In this document: one piece after another, positions 9,466-19,258 of the stretch
How positions within the stretch are numbered: the first letter of the stretch is position 1
How the letters are laid out: each line of letters starts with the position of its first letter
Assembly (NCBI RefSeq): GCF_019237635.1
Contig: NZ_JAFAGS010000120.1
Location: 1 to 35,583, forward strand
Length of the DNA stretch: 35,583 nt
Direction of reading: 5' to 3'
DNA from: Pluralibacter sp.
Lineage (GTDB): Bacteria; Pseudomonadota; Gammaproteobacteria; Enterobacterales; Enterobacteriaceae
Program-made: the position numbers and the translations under genes
Notes under the pieces: generated by a model
What the model saw: the letters and a program-made list of their open reading frames with translations, nothing else
Told to the model about the DNA's origin: nothing
Databases searched by the model: none

Positions 9466-9562
9466 ATAAGATCTGCTCAGACCTCTTAAATATTCAGCAT
9501 CCTGCGGTTCCGGTGTTATCCTTTGTTTTACCAGGTTTTTAACTTATCTCCCGGCTGCATCG

Positions 9563-11023
9563 ATGTACATCTCAACCCGCTTTAAAATTGTTCTTCATTT
9601 GTGCGCGTTTCTCGTGGTGCTGTACAGCCTGACGATGATTCCGCCGATGCTGCTGGCGCTGATTGAAAAAGAGCGCAGCCTGTTTGCGTTTTTCTCCACC
9701 TTCGTGATTGCCTTTAGCACTGGGATGCTGTGCTGGGCGGCGACCCGTCAGGAAAAGGTCAACCTTGAGACCCGCGACGGGTTTCTGATTATCGTCCTGT
9801 TCTGGCTGCTTTTTTCCATTATCAGCGCCATGCCGCTGTGGATGGATGACGGGCTGTCCCTGTCGCTGGCGGACGCGATGTTTGAGGGTGTCTCCGGCAT
9901 TACCACTACCGGCGCCTCTGTGTTTCACAGCGTGACGCCGTTGCCCAAATCGATACTTTACTACCGCGCCCAGTTGAATTTTGTTGGCGGGTTAGGCGTT
10001 ATCGTGCTGGCGGTAGCGGTGCTGCCGCTGCTGGGTATCGGGGGAATGAAGCTGTATCAGTCTGAAATGCCAGGGCCGTTTAAAGAGGAGCGCCTGACGC
10101 CGCGGCTCGCGGATACGGCGAAGAGCTTGTGGGTAACCTATATGCTGCTTGGTGGCGCCTGTACGATAGCTTACTGGGTTGCCGGCATGACATTTTTCGA
10201 TGCCTTGTGTCACGGGTTGTCGACCGTTTCGTTAGGGGGATTCTCCACGCGCACTGAGAGTATCGGCTTTTATCAAAGCGACGCGATTGAGCTGGTGGCC
10301 GGGGCGTTTTCACTACTGTCGGCGGTCAACTTTACGCTCTATTTTGTCGCTATCACCCGTCGCAGCCTGAAGCCGTTTCGCCGCAATGCGGAGCTGCGCT
10401 TTTTTCTCATGATGGTGGCTCTCGTGGTGGCGGTGGTGACCGTGGGGGTCTGGCGGGCGGGAATGTACGACCTGCCGCAGTCGTTTGTTCACGCCTTCTT
10501 TCTGACCAGCTCGATGATGACGGACAACGGACTGGCCACGGCGGATTATGCCTCCTGGCCGCGGGATATTATCGTATTGCTGCTGTCCGCGAGCTTTTTT
10601 GGCGGCTGCGTGGGGTCAACCTGCGGGGGGATTAAGGCGCTGCGTTTTCTGATCCTGTTTAAGCAAAGCCGCCACGAGATTCACCAACTGGCCCATCCGC
10701 GCGCCATTATGAGTATTCGCGTCGGCAAAGCCATCATCAACGACCGCGTACTGCGCTCGGTCTGGAGCTTCTTCTTCCTCTACATCCTGACGACCTGCGC
10801 GTTTGTATGGCTGCTTAATTTGCAGGGATACGACCTGCTGACGTCGTTTGCGACGGTGGCGGCGTGTATCAACAACATGGGGCTGGGGTTTGGCGAAACG
10901 GCAGCCGGGTTCGCGACATTAAACGATACGTCGAAATACCTGATGTGTGCGGCCATGCTGTTGGGGCGTCTGGAGATCTTTCCGGTGCTTATTCTGTTAT
11001 CCAGAACCTTCTGGCGCAGCTAG
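9563..11023 (+). CDS. trkG: TrkG-type K+ transporter, membrane subunit
   Basis: This 486-residue membrane protein is the potassium-translocating subunit of a Trk system; it would work with the cytosolic NAD-binding TrkA (not in this window). Four filter regions are visible: TTTGAS (114-119), SLGGFST (223-229), MTDNGLAT (319-326) and INNMGLGFG (436-444). The third filter, TDNGL, differs from the TTAGF I recall for TrkH but matches the TrkG I recall from E. coli, as do the N-terminus and the GGCVGSTCGGIK loop. In E. coli K-12 trkG belongs to the Rac prophage; here it lies between an inositol operon and yfgG with no phage genes in view. No convincing Shine-Dalgarno precedes the ATG, so the start rests on similarity. 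Confidence 0.88.
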   Translation: MYISTRFKIVLHLCAFLVVLYSLTMIPPMLLALIEKERSLFAFFSTFVIAFSTGMLCWAATRQEKVNLETRDGFLIIVLFWLLFSIISAMPLWMDDGLSLSLADAMFEGVSGITTTGASVFHSVTPLPKSILYYRAQLNFVGGLGVIVLAVAVLPLLGIGGMKLYQSEMPGPFKEERLTPRLADTAKSLWVTYMLLGGACTIAYWVAGMTFFDALCHGLSTVSLGGFSTRTESIGFYQSDAIELVAGAFSLLSAVNFTLYFVAITRRSLKPFRRNAELRFFLMMVALVVAVVTVGVWRAGMYDLPQSFVHAFFLTSSMMTDNGLATADYASWPRDIIVLLLSASFFGGCVGSTCGGIKALRFLILFKQSRHEIHQLAHPRAIMSIRVGKAIINDRVLRSVWSFFFLYILTTCAFVWLLNLQGYDLLTSFATVAACINNMGLGFGETAAGFATLNDTSKYLMCAAMLLGRLEIFPVLILLSRTFWRS

Positions 11024-11029
11024 TCGTGG

Positions 11030-11221
11030 TCAGCGCTGGGCGGACGTGTCGGAGACCTGGCTTGACTCCTGGGCGGCTTTTTTATCCTGATGGTGGTACC
11101 AGGCGCCGACAGAGGAATAGACAAAACGTCCAAAGAAGAAGAGAAAGCTGATGAGCAAAATGATCCGGGTCATGCGACTGTTAAATCGGTGTCGTTTTCG
11201 CATACTGGTTGCCTGGTTCAC
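11030..11221 (-). CDS. yfgG: YfgG small inner-membrane protein (DUF2633)
   Basis: This is a 63-residue protein with one hydrophobic segment (about residues 20-37) flanked by basic residues. The N-terminal MRKRHRFNSRMTRI stretch and total length agree with E. coli YfgG, which has been linked to nickel/cobalt tolerance. The start is GTG, preceded by AAGGA six bases upstream (reverse strand). It ends 6 bases from the trkG stop, tail to tail, and is divergent from yfgF as in E. coli. The ancestral yfgF-yfgG junction is therefore intact, and the foreign material begins beyond yfgG. Confidence 0.88.
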   Translation of the reverse strand: MNQATSMRKRHRFNSRMTRIILLISFLFFFGRFVYSSVGAWYHHQDKKAAQESSQVSDTSAQR

Positions 11222-11570
11222 AAAGGGTCCTTAAATGATACCCATGACTGGGCGGTACGCACATTAAGGCACAGCCTTGCGGCGGGGTCAATTGTCGGTG
11301 ATGTAAAATTCCGTCAGAAAAAAGATGACGTAATGTTATATAAAGAATAATTATCTTCGAATCGCCATTCTTTTCATGAGACGAAAAACCAAAAAAGCAG
11401 GATTAATCAATCAAGGGGGCGCTTTTGTTGATTTAAGTCAAATGCTATGCCCGGTTGATAATTAAAATTCCTTATCTATTCCGCGCTATCGTAATTTTCG
11501 CGGCGATTAACGCAGGTTGGATGCCTGTCTGAATATACCCATCAGGAATTGGGGTATCTGTAGAGCATCT
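11222..11570. other. yfgG-yfgF divergent regulatory region
   Basis: This 349-base, relatively AT-rich region separates two divergent genes and shows no credible gene of its own. It contains TATATAA-rich sequence on the yfgG side near 11335-11350 and an FNR-like site with -10 candidates on the yfgF side (listed separately). A 54-base upstream extension of the yfgF frame starting at the ATG at 11517 is possible but lacks similarity to known YfgF. Confidence 0.6.
11428..11468 (+). promoter_or_regulatory. FNR-type site and -10 region of yfgF
   Basis: TTGATTTAAGTCAA at 11428-11441 matches the FNR consensus TTGAT-N4-ATCAA at nine of ten positions. A TAAAAT hexamer at 11463-11468 would put the transcription start near 11475, placing the FNR site at about -41, the class II activation position. 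This agrees with reports that E. coli yfgF is used anaerobically under FNR. The start site is inferred. Confidence 0.6.
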
Positions 11571-13826
11571 ATGCGTTTTACTGAATGGTATAAAAATAAC
11601 CGTGATAAATGGTGGGGATTACCGCTGGTATTGCCCCTGTTGCTGTTACCGCTTGCCCGCGATACAAATACCTTTGTTCGTCTCGATAATGGGGTCGTCG
11701 CGCTCTATTATATGCCCCTGGCGTTACTGCTCAGCATGATGCTTTTTTTCGGCTGGGAGGCGCTGCCCGGTATTGTGCTCGGGGTCTGGTGCGTCATTAC
11801 CCGGGGGATGAATTTCACCGATTCGCTCGGGGTGACGCTGCATTTTCTTATCCCCATTATTCTCAGTTGGGGCGGCTACCGGGTTTTTGTGCCGCGGCGA
11901 CACCATGTCTCTCACGGTAACTCGCGGCTGATGGCGCAACGCTTGTTCTGGCAAATGTTTTTCCCGGCGTCGGTATTCCAGATTTTACTGCAGTTTGCGG
12001 TTTTTTTCGACATGCTGCCGCCGACGGCGTCAATGGCGGGAATTGCCCCCCTTACGCTGAACAGCCTGATCAACTATCAGTCGCTGCTGGTGGGGTGCCT
12101 GACCGGCGTGCCGCTGTGCTACTTTATTATTCGCATTATTCGTAACCCGCTCCACCTCCGCGGGTTTATTTCCCAGTTACGTTTGCAAATAGACAAAAAA
12201 GTTTCCGCAGTGGAAATTATTATCTGGGTAATAGTATTGCTGTTCGTCCTGTCATTGCTATTAATGCCAATGACTGACTCAAGCACAATATTTAGCACAA
12301 ACTACACATTATCTTTACTTCTTCCCGTAATGTTATGGGGTTCGATGCGATTTGGTTATCGATTTATGTCGGTACTCTGGACGTCGATATTGATAATAAG
12401 TATTCATTATTATTATCGTTATATCCCTGATTTTGGCGGTAACAGTAATCAGATGGCGATTACCTCGTCGAGTTATCTGGTGTTCTCTTTTATCGTGGTT
12501 TATACCTCCATGCTGGCAACCCAGCAGCGCTTAACCCACCAGCGGGTAAAGCGAATGGCGTTTATCGACCCGGTTGTTCATATGCCGAACCTGCGTGCGC
12601 TCAGCCGGGTGCTGGCGACCTCGCCGTGGTCGGTGCTCTGCTTCCTGCGTATTCCCGAGCTGGAGGTGCTGGGCCGTCACTACGGCATGATGCTGCGCAT
12701 TCAGTACAAGCAGACGCTGGCCCAATGGCTGGACGATTTCCTGCAACCAGGCGAGTGCGTTTATCAGCTGTCCGGGCACGACCTCGTCATCCGGTTGAAT
12801 ACCGAGGCGCATCAGAAGCGTGTTGAGGCGCTGGATATTCTGGTGAAAAAGTTTCGCTTCATCTGGGATGGTATGCCGCTGCAGCCGAACGTCGGTATCA
12901 GCTACTGCTATGTACGCTCGCCGGTGCAGCATCTGCCGTTGCTGCTGGGGGAACTGAGCACCATTGCGGATCTGTCCCTGACGACCAGCCACCCGGAAAG
13001 CCTGCAGCGCAGTAGCGCCATGCGTCTGCAGCAGCGGCTTAAAGACAAAATCGCGATGATGAACCGCCTGCAACTGGCGCTTGAAGAGGACCGTTTTCGC
13101 CTGATGGCGCAGCCCATTGTGGGTATTCGCGGCGATGACTATTACGAGATCCTTCTGCGTATGGTCGGCGAACAGGGGGAGCTTATCGGTCCGGCGGAGT
13201 TCCTGCCTGTGGCGCACGAGTTCGGCCTTTCGTCGCGCATTGATATGTGGGTCGTCGAACATACGCTGCGCTTTATGAACGCGCACCGTGACGTCCTGCC
13301 GGGGCTGCGCTTGTCAATCAACCTGTCGCCGTCATCGGTGTGCAACACCCATTTTCCGCGCAGCGTCGAAACACTATTAGAAACCTATCACGTCGAAGCC
13401 TGGCAACTGATTTTTGAGATAACCGAAAGTCAGTCGTTGAACCACCCGGCGCAGGCTTACCTGACGCTGGAACAGCTGCATCAGCTCGGGTGTCGTATCG
13501 CCATTGACGATTTTGGCACCGGCTACGCCAGCTATGCGCGGCTCAAAGAGGTCAATGCCGATATTCTGAAGATTGACGGCAGCTTTATTCGTAACCTGGC
13601 GAGCAGCAGCCTCGATCACCAGATAGTGACCTCGATTTGCCATCTGGCGCGGATGAAGAAGATGCAGGTGGTGGCGGAGTATGTCGAAACCGAAGAGATG
13701 CGCACAGCCGCCATTGCGCTGGGCATCGATTATCTGCAGGGGTATGGCATTGGCAAACCAGCGCCGCTGGAGACGCTGGTTGCCGTGGATGCGCCGATGA
13801 AATCAGGCAGCGGCGATATCTGGTGA
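11571..13826 (+). CDS. yfgF: YfgF-like cyclic-di-GMP phosphodiesterase
   Basis: This 751-residue inner-membrane protein has an N-terminal multi-pass sensor region (about residues 1-330), a degenerate GGDEF domain without the GGDEF motif, and a C-terminal EAL domain. The EAL signature is Glu526 in YEILLR and the metal-binding pair is Asp646-Asp647 in [12 protein letters not shown]. coli YfgF has the same EILLR variant and is an active phosphodiesterase, so activity is expected here. I use the ATG at 11571 because [18 protein letters not shown] aligns with the known N-terminus; an in-frame ATG at 11517 would add 18 unrelated residues. The end overlaps the convergent ppx gene by 24 bases. Confidence 0.9.
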   Translation: MRFTEWYKNNRDKWWGLPLVLPLLLLPLARDTNTFVRLDNGVVALYYMPLALLLSMMLFFGWEALPGIVLGVWCVITRGMNFTDSLGVTLHFLIPIILSWGGYRVFVPRRHHVSHGNSRLMAQRLFWQMFFPASVFQILLQFAVFFDMLPPTASMAGIAPLTLNSLINYQSLLVGCLTGVPLCYFIIRIIRNPLHLRGFISQLRLQIDKKVSAVEIIIWVIVLLFVLSLLLMPMTDSSTIFSTNYTLSLLLPVMLWGSMRFGYRFMSVLWTSILIISIHYYYRYIPDFGGNSNQMAITSSSYLVFSFIVVYTSMLATQQRLTHQRVKRMAFIDPVVHMPNLRALSRVLATSPWSVLCFLRIPELEVLGRHYGMMLRIQYKQTLAQWLDDFLQPGECVYQLSGHDLVIRLNTEAHQKRVEALDILVKKFRFIWDGMPLQPNVGISYCYVRSPVQHLPLLLGELSTIADLSLTTSHPESLQRSSAMRLQQRLKDKIAMMNRLQLALEEDRFRLMAQPIVGIRGDDYYEILLRMVGEQGELIGPAEFLPVAHEFGLSSRIDMWVVEHTLRFMNAHRDVLPGLRLSINLSPSSVCNTHFPRSVETLLETYHVEAWQLIFEITESQSLNHPAQAYLTLEQLHQLGCRIAIDDFGTGYASYARLKEVNADILKIDGSFIRNLASSSLDHQIVTSICHLARMKKMQVVAEYVETEEMRTAAIALGIDYLQGYGIGKPAPLETLVAVDAPMKSGSGDIW

Positions 13827-15347
13827 CGCTTCTTCGGTGATTTTCAGCAGCCAGCCGGTGACGCCTTGCCAGTACAGCTGTTCTTTTTCGAGATCCAGCA
13901 GCACCAGCGCGTTCTGGCTGAACCAGTCGTGCGGGAAGATGAGCGTCCAGTGGTGGGCTTCCATCTTCAGCGTCAGCTTCGGCGGCGTGGTGGTCGCCTG
14001 GCGTTGGTTGTTGAGCAGCACGCCCAGACGCAGCAGCTGAATCATCGGCAGGAACTGCTTTTTCTTAAACAGGGTGAAGCGGGGCAGTTCATCGAGCTTA
14101 ATGGCTTTACGATGGTAGCGTACGAGCGTCGCCATCAGCATCTGCTGTTCCTGATTAAAGCCCGGCAGGTCGCTGTTTTGCAGGATGTACGCCGAATGGC
14201 GGTGCATACCGCTGTGGTTGATGTTAAGTCCCACTTCATGCAGCATCGCCGCCCATTTCAGCAGAGCCGCCAGTTGCGGATTCGCCAGTTTCGGGTTCTG
14301 CTCGACCCACTGCTCGTACATCTGCGTGGTGGTTTCCAGCACCCGCCGCGCCTGTTCGCGATCGATATTGTACTGGCTGGCCAGACTTTGCGCCGTCCGG
14401 CTGCGAATATCGTCGTGGCGGAAACGGCCTTCCATTTCATACAGCACGCCTTCGCGCAGCGCGCCGTCCGACAACCGCAGTTCTTTAATCGACAGCGCGT
14501 CAAATACGCCGCAGAGGATCGAAAGCCCGGGAACAAACACCGCCTGGCGGTCTTCGGACAGGCCCGGCAGACTGAGGGCGTCGAACGACTTGAACTTCAG
14601 TACCTCTTCGACCACGCGATCCAGCCGTTCCGGGGTAATGATGCCGTCTTTTTCGCCCAGTTCGATCAGCACTTCGTGGACGGCCTTAATGGTGCCGGAG
14701 GCGCCTAACGCGACGTTCCAGCCCTGAATGCGGTACTGCCAGGCGAGGGTTTCCAGCTTCTGCACAGCGGCCAGGCGGGCGCGCTGGAAGTTCTCTTTGC
14801 TGATAACGCGCCCGGCGAAAAAGAGCTGGGCAAAGCTGACGCAGCCCATGCGGCGGCTTTCGACCAGTTGCGGCTCAAAATCCTCGCCAATCACAAGCTC
14901 CGTTGAGCCGCCGCCGATATCAATAACCAGCTTGCGGCCTTTTTCCGGCTGTGTATGCTCGACGCCCATAAAAATCAGGCGCGCTTCTTCGTTGCCGGAG
15001 ATAATCTCGATGGGGTAGGGAATAATCTTCTCCGCCCGCTTGAGGAACTCCTGCGCATTCAGCGCCTGGCGTAGGGTGTGGGTACCGACGATACACACGC
15101 TGGAGGCCGAAAACCCCTGCAGACGTTCGGCAAACAGCGACAGGCAGCTTAGCCCGCGCTCCATCGCCTCTTCGCTGAGCATGTTGTTTTCGTTCAGGCC
15201 ATCCGCCAGATGCACGCGCTGTTTCAGGCGACCAATTATCTGCATCGCGCCATCAACGACGCGTGCAATCACCATATGAAAGCTGTTCGATCCCAGATCT
15301 ATCGCAGCGATTTCCTGCGGTCGCGGTGTTTTATTTTTTATGGGCAT
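13803..15347 (-). CDS. ppx: Exopolyphosphatase
   Basis: This is a 514-residue Ppx/GppA-family phosphatase that removes terminal phosphate from polyphosphate chains. It carries the actin-like ATPase motif [10 protein letters not shown] near residue 16, catalytic Glu121 in [10 protein letters not shown] and DIGGGSTE (143-150), then a C-terminal HD-like helical half ([15 protein letters not shown]). Length and sequence follow E. coli Ppx closely. It lies three bases downstream of ppk on the same strand, so ppk-ppx is one operon encoding both synthesis and breakdown of polyphosphate. Its 3' end overlaps yfgF tail to tail. Confidence 0.96.
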   Translation of the reverse strand: MPIKNKTPRPQEIAAIDLGSNSFHMVIARVVDGAMQIIGRLKQRVHLADGLNENNMLSEEAMERGLSCLSLFAERLQGFSASSVCIVGTHTLRQALNAQEFLKRAEKIIPYPIEIISGNEEARLIFMGVEHTQPEKGRKLVIDIGGGSTELVIGEDFEPQLVESRRMGCVSFAQLFFAGRVISKENFQRARLAAVQKLETLAWQYRIQGWNVALGASGTIKAVHEVLIELGEKDGIITPERLDRVVEEVLKFKSFDALSLPGLSEDRQAVFVPGLSILCGVFDALSIKELRLSDGALREGVLYEMEGRFRHDDIRSRTAQSLASQYNIDREQARRVLETTTQMYEQWVEQNPKLANPQLAALLKWAAMLHEVGLNINHSGMHRHSAYILQNSDLPGFNQEQQMLMATLVRYHRKAIKLDELPRFTLFKKKQFLPMIQLLRLGVLLNNQRQATTTPPKLTLKMEAHHWTLIFPHDWFSQNALVLLDLEKEQLYWQGVTGWLLKITEEASPDIAAA

Positions 15348-15350
15348 AGA

Positions 15351-17411
15351 TTAGTCGGGTTGCTCAAGTGATTTGATGTAGTCGTAAATCGCCAGTTGCG
15401 CCCGCACCTTGCGGCGATTGCCGCGGGGCACATAACGATTACTCAGTTCTTTGTCGACGTAGCGCGCTTTCACTGTATCGCTGAACAGGATATCGATAAT
15501 GTCCAGAATACGCTGCTTCAGGCGCGGGTCCAGCAGCGGCGTCGCCACTTCGATACGATAATCGATGTTGCGCGTCATCCAGTCCGCCGACGACAGCCAG
15601 ACTGTTTTTTCGCCGCCGCTCTCAAAAATATAGATCCTGTCGTGCTCAAGGTAGCGGTCAACGATGCTAATCACGTTAATATTTTCGCTGATACCTTCCA
15701 GTTGCGGGATCAGCGAGCACATGCCGCGGATCAGCAGGTTGACCGGAACGCCGGAACTGGAGGCGGCATACAGCCTGTCTACCAGCCCTTTATCAACCAG
15801 GTTGTTGAGCTTCAGCGTAATACCGGACGGCAGTCCGTTTTGCGCGTTGACTATCTCATTGTCGATCATCTCATACAGCAGGCGACGGGAGTTTTGCGGC
15901 GACACCATCAGGTAATCGAAACTCACCGGGCGATAAGGGTTTTCGATAAAGTTAAACACCCGGCGCACCTCGTTGGTGATACGCGCATCGGCGGTCAGCA
16001 GCGAGTAGTCGGTGTAAATCCGCGCCGTTTTCTCGTTGAAGTTCCCGGTACCGATGTGGGCATAGCGCACGACCTCATCGCCCTCTTTACGGGAGATAAG
16101 GAACAGCTTGGCGTGAATTTTCAGCCCTGGCGCCGAGAAAATAACGTGGACGCCAGCGGCCGTCAGGCGCTTGGCCCAGTGGATGTTGGCTTCTTCATCA
16201 AAGCGGGCCTGCAGCTCCACCACCACGGTGACTTTCTTGCCGTTATGCGCAGCATGAATCATCGCGTCGATAATGCGCGAGTCTTTCGCCACGCGGTAGA
16301 TGTTGATTTTGATCGCCAGTACGCTTGGGTCAAATGAGGCCTGGCGCAGCAACTCCAGTACGTGCTCAAAAGTGTGGTACGGGAAGTAGAGCAGCACATC
16401 GCGCTCGCGAATGGCGTCGAAGCCGTTACGGAACTTATCGAACCAGACGTGACGCAGTCGGGGCAGCGGCTTGTTGACCAGGTTGGCCTTGCCGACATTC
16501 GGGAAGCCGATAAAGTCTTTGAAGTTGTGATAGCGTCCGCCCGGAACGATGGAGTCGTAGCGTGAAATAGCCAGCTTTTTACGCAACATTTCGACCATGG
16601 CGTCCGGCATATCGCGCTGATAGACGAAGCGCACCGGCTCGGCGGTCAGGCGCTGTTTCAGGCTCGACGACATCAGCTCCATCAGGCTCGACTCCATCTC
16701 GTGCACCAGGTCATATTCGGCGTCACGGGTCATTTTCATCGAGTAGGCGTTGAGCGCGTCGTAGTCAAAGAAGCCTTTGAAGATATCATCCAGGCAATAG
16801 CGCAGGATGTTATCCAGTAAGATCATCGGTTTGCGGCGACGTGGCGTTTCCGGCGGCAGGTTCACGAAACGCGGAACCTTGTCGGACGGGATCTCCAGCA
16901 GCGCGTAGTTGATCTCGTCGCCGCGGATAATTTCAACCGCCAGATAGGTGTAGTCATCTTTCAGGAACTGCACCAGATCGGTTTCACGGTTGATAAGAAT
17001 AGGGGTGATATGCTGGCGCAGGTACTGCTTAAAGTAGTGACGCAACCAGCTCTGCTGGTTGGCCGACAGCTGTCGCTCGTTGATCAGGAAGATTTGGTTG
17101 CGCGCCATTTCCAGCAGCAGCTCGTTGTACAGGCCGTCAAACTCCTGGTCGGCTTTCAGCACCCGGGCCTGAATTTTGCCTAACAGGTGACGGGAATGCG
17201 CGGTGATGCCCTGTTCTTCGCTGATGATGATACGCCGCTTCAGTTCTGCAAATCGTACCTTATAGAATTCATCAAGGTTGTTGGAGTAGATCCCCAAAAA
17301 TCGCATGCGCTCTATCAACGGGTTGCTTTTATCCGCCGCTTCCTGGAGAACGCGCTCGTTAAAGGACAACCAGCTGAGTTCTTTTTCGATATAAAGCTTA
17401 TCCTGACCCAT
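15351..17411 (-). CDS. ppk: Polyphosphate kinase 1
   Basis: This is a 686-residue Ppk1 that reversibly polymerises the gamma-phosphate of ATP into inorganic polyphosphate at the membrane. Two histidine motifs of the phospholipase-D-like core are visible: LKIHAKLF (phosphorylated histidine) and [15 protein letters not shown]. The start is set at [17 protein letters not shown] as in E. coli; the frame extends 19 codons further upstream without support. The protein is two residues shorter than the E. coli enzyme, apparently because an Ala-Gln pair is missing between WFDK and FRNGFDAIR. It is first in the ppk-ppx operon and divergent from the 554-residue gene at 17591. Confidence 0.96.
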   Translation of the reverse strand: MGQDKLYIEKELSWLSFNERVLQEAADKSNPLIERMRFLGIYSNNLDEFYKVRFAELKRRIIISEEQGITAHSRHLLGKIQARVLKADQEFDGLYNELLLEMARNQIFLINERQLSANQQSWLRHYFKQYLRQHITPILINRETDLVQFLKDDYTYLAVEIIRGDEINYALLEIPSDKVPRFVNLPPETPRRRKPMILLDNILRYCLDDIFKGFFDYDALNAYSMKMTRDAEYDLVHEMESSLMELMSSSLKQRLTAEPVRFVYQRDMPDAMVEMLRKKLAISRYDSIVPGGRYHNFKDFIGFPNVGKANLVNKPLPRLRHVWFDKFRNGFDAIRERDVLLYFPYHTFEHVLELLRQASFDPSVLAIKINIYRVAKDSRIIDAMIHAAHNGKKVTVVVELQARFDEEANIHWAKRLTAAGVHVIFSAPGLKIHAKLFLISRKEGDEVVRYAHIGTGNFNEKTARIYTDYSLLTADARITNEVRRVFNFIENPYRPVSFDYLMVSPQNSRRLLYEMIDNEIVNAQNGLPSGITLKLNNLVDKGLVDRLYAASSSGVPVNLLIRGMCSLIPQLEGISENINVISIVDRYLEHDRIYIFESGGEKTVWLSSADWMTRNIDYRIEVATPLLDPRLKQRILDIIDILFSDTVKARYVDKELSNRYVPRGNRRKVRAQLAIYDYIKSLEQPD

Positions 17412-17480
17412 GAACATCCATACTCCAGTTGATTGGTACAGCGTTTTCATTATGGCGAGCTTTGCCATTGAATGTCCAAC

Positions 17481-17501
17481 TATGTCAAAGAAGTATGACA
17501 G
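17481..17501 (-). promoter_or_regulatory. Pho-box-like sequence upstream of ppk
   Basis: On the reverse strand the sequence reads CTGTCATACTTCTTTGACAT. The first CTGTCAT is a perfect Pho-box half-site; the second repeat (CTTTGAC) is degraded. It lies about 70 bases upstream of the ppk start. PhoB control of ppk is known in enteric bacteria, which makes the reading plausible but not certain. Confidence 0.4.
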
Positions 17502-17590
17502 TTTTCAGTGAATAAGTTGTGAGGGTGAAAGCAGACGCCTTTTCCCGCTTACGCTATGTTTTCCTGCGAAAAGGCTAACGGAGTCAGAGA

Positions 17591-19255
17591 ATGTGGGAAA
17601 TACGGGCGCTTGAGCTGAATAATCAGGAATTCTGGAGCTGGGCGTCAGCCTGTCAACTCGTGGAGTATGCTTCACAGCATGGTTTCAATACCGTAGTGGT
17701 CGGGCAGGCCGATTTATTTGGCAAGCTGGTATCGCCGCCGGGCTACACGCCGTTTCACTACAACGACAGAATTTCAGGCCAGCAACGGGCCCGGTGCATT
17801 TATCTTAACCGACTGGCGCTGTACTGCCGCGAGAAGGGGTTGCATTTTTATTTACAGGCGAAGGAGTTGAATTTTCCCACTGAGCTGCTGCTGTCCCACC
17901 CCCACCTGCTGGAAAAGCAGGGGGTACGCTTTGATGCTGATTTCTGGAGCCAATGGCTGGCGGACAAAGCGCGCTGCGTATGTCAGAGCGTTCCTGCGCT
18001 AACGGGACTCATTATCGCCCTTTCCAGTACCGATGGCGTATTGCCGATCACGCGCCCCCGCTGGGACACCGGGCACGCGAACGATAAGGCGCGCGATCCC
18101 GCGCAGAGTCTCACATTATATCGGTGCTGCTTCACCGCGCTTTCGCAGACGATGGTGGAACAAAATAAGCACCTGGTGTTGCGCGTTTTCCCGGCAAGCA
18201 ATGACGATCTTGGGACGGTGCTGGAGGCGATGGAATCCCTCCCTTCTTCTGTCTCGGTATCGATAAAAATGACCCCAGAACGCTTCTGGCCCGCTTTCCC
18301 CAATAACCCTGCGTTGCTGCAAGTGACCGAACGTGACGTATGGGTTGATATTGATCTTGCCGGAGAAGAGGTGGGATGGGGTGTTTTACCCTTTCTGCGA
18401 ATTGACGAGCTACAGGGACGATTGCTGTGGTGCCAGAGTCGCAATCCCCGGATAAAAGGCGCGGTGTGTAAAACCAGCTGGGAGAGCGTGGATAACCACT
18501 GGGTTCAGGGAACCCTCAGTGAAAGCAACCTTTTTGCCTGCGGCCAGCTGCTGCGGGGCGGGGCCGGAAAAACACAGGAACAGCTGTTGGATCTCTGGCT
18601 GGCTGAATGCTACGGCTGGTGTCCGCAAACCCCGGTCGCGCGTCGTTTCCAGCAACTCCTTGAGCAGGCAACGCAGACGCTTTATCAGGCTATCTATGTG
18701 CGGGAGCACGTTTTTCATCGTCACAGCCAGCTTCCCGAAAGCTATGGGCAGGCGGTGTGGAGTTTATACAGCCAACTGGATCGCAACCACTGGCTTCCGG
18801 GGTCTGCGCAAGGGATCCGTTTTTCCCGGGACGATCCGACGCAGTCAATGGAAAATCTGACCTGCATCGCCCGACAAACGGATGAGGCGGCGAGCAGCGC
18901 GTTGACGCTGCGGGCGCAGGCGTTAGCGTTTGCCGATGAGGCGGCTTTTCCTTCGGCGCTGTATCAGCGCTGGCAGGAAGAGTGGCAGGGGTTTGCGCTT
19001 TACTGCCAACTGTTCGTGCATGCGCAAAAAGCGTTCTTTACGCTCCATTTTGCCCGTGAAGTGGATAACAGCTGGAGCATGCGTGAGATTTGTCATACTA
19101 ACGTGCAGTCGCTGTATCGCTGCGCGTTTGAGATGGAAACGCTGTGCCAGCAGATGCCTGAGGCGTCACCGGGATTTCATGTCATGTTTGACTCGGGGCG
19201 GGTACGCAGCTTCGCCGATAGCCTGAGCGATGAACTCTCATCGCTCAGGCGGTAA
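17591..19255 (+). CDS. Uncharacterised 554-residue protein, possible glycoside hydrolase
   Basis: I do not recognise this protein with certainty. It is soluble, without a signal peptide or membrane segments. The N-terminal half alternates beta/alpha elements in a TIM-barrel-like way (HGFNTVVVGQADLF, GLHFYLQAKELNFP, LTGLIIALSSTDG, HLVLRVFPASND, DVWVDIDLAGEEVGWG). The last block, a strand ending in acidic residues and Gly, loosely recalls the GH67 alpha-glucuronidase pattern. The C-terminal part (from about residue 330) looks helical. Cys and Trp are frequent. GGAG lies about ten bases before the ATG. It converges with the GH105 gene with only 3 bases between stops and belongs to a locus of pectin-fragment genes, so a cytoplasmic oligosaccharide hydrolase is my best guess. 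Confidence 0.75.
   Translation: MWEIRALELNNQEFWSWASACQLVEYASQHGFNTVVVGQADLFGKLVSPPGYTPFHYNDRISGQQRARCIYLNRLALYCREKGLHFYLQAKELNFPTELLLSHPHLLEKQGVRFDADFWSQWLADKARCVCQSVPALTGLIIALSSTDGVLPITRPRWDTGHANDKARDPAQSLTLYRCCFTALSQTMVEQNKHLVLRVFPASNDDLGTVLEAMESLPSSVSVSIKMTPERFWPAFPNNPALLQVTERDVWVDIDLAGEEVGWGVLPFLRIDELQGRLLWCQSRNPRIKGAVCKTSWESVDNHWVQGTLSESNLFACGQLLRGGAGKTQEQLLDLWLAECYGWCPQTPVARRFQQLLEQATQTLYQAIYVREHVFHRHSQLPESYGQAVWSLYSQLDRNHWLPGSAQGIRFSRDDPTQSMENLTCIARQTDEAASSALTLRAQALAFADEAAFPSALYQRWQEEWQGFALYCQLFVHAQKAFFTLHFAREVDNSWSMREICHTNVQSLYRCAFEMETLCQQMPEASPGFHVMFDSGRVRSFADSLSDELSSLRR
19221..19250. terminator. Perfect 13-bp hairpin inside the 3' end of the coding region
   Basis: GCCTGAGCGATGA (19221-19233) and TCATCGCTCAGGC (19238-19250) form an uninterrupted 13-bp stem with a four-base ACTC loop. 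It lies within the last codons of the gene at 17591, two bases before the TAA, and faces the convergent GH105 gene. There is no T-tract on either strand. It probably acts as a shared bidirectional terminator or mRNA 3'-end stabiliser. Confidence 0.55.
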
Positions 19256-19258
19256 AGG

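Noticed and set aside
13803-13826. 24-base overlap of yfgF and ppx as a possible frame error
   Set aside because: Both C-termini have normal lengths for their families and the genes converge, so the overlap looks natural.
15396-16337. Forward-strand 313-codon frame opposite ppk
   Set aside because: Antisense to the conserved catalytic half of Ppk, with no ribosome-binding site and no recognisable motifs.
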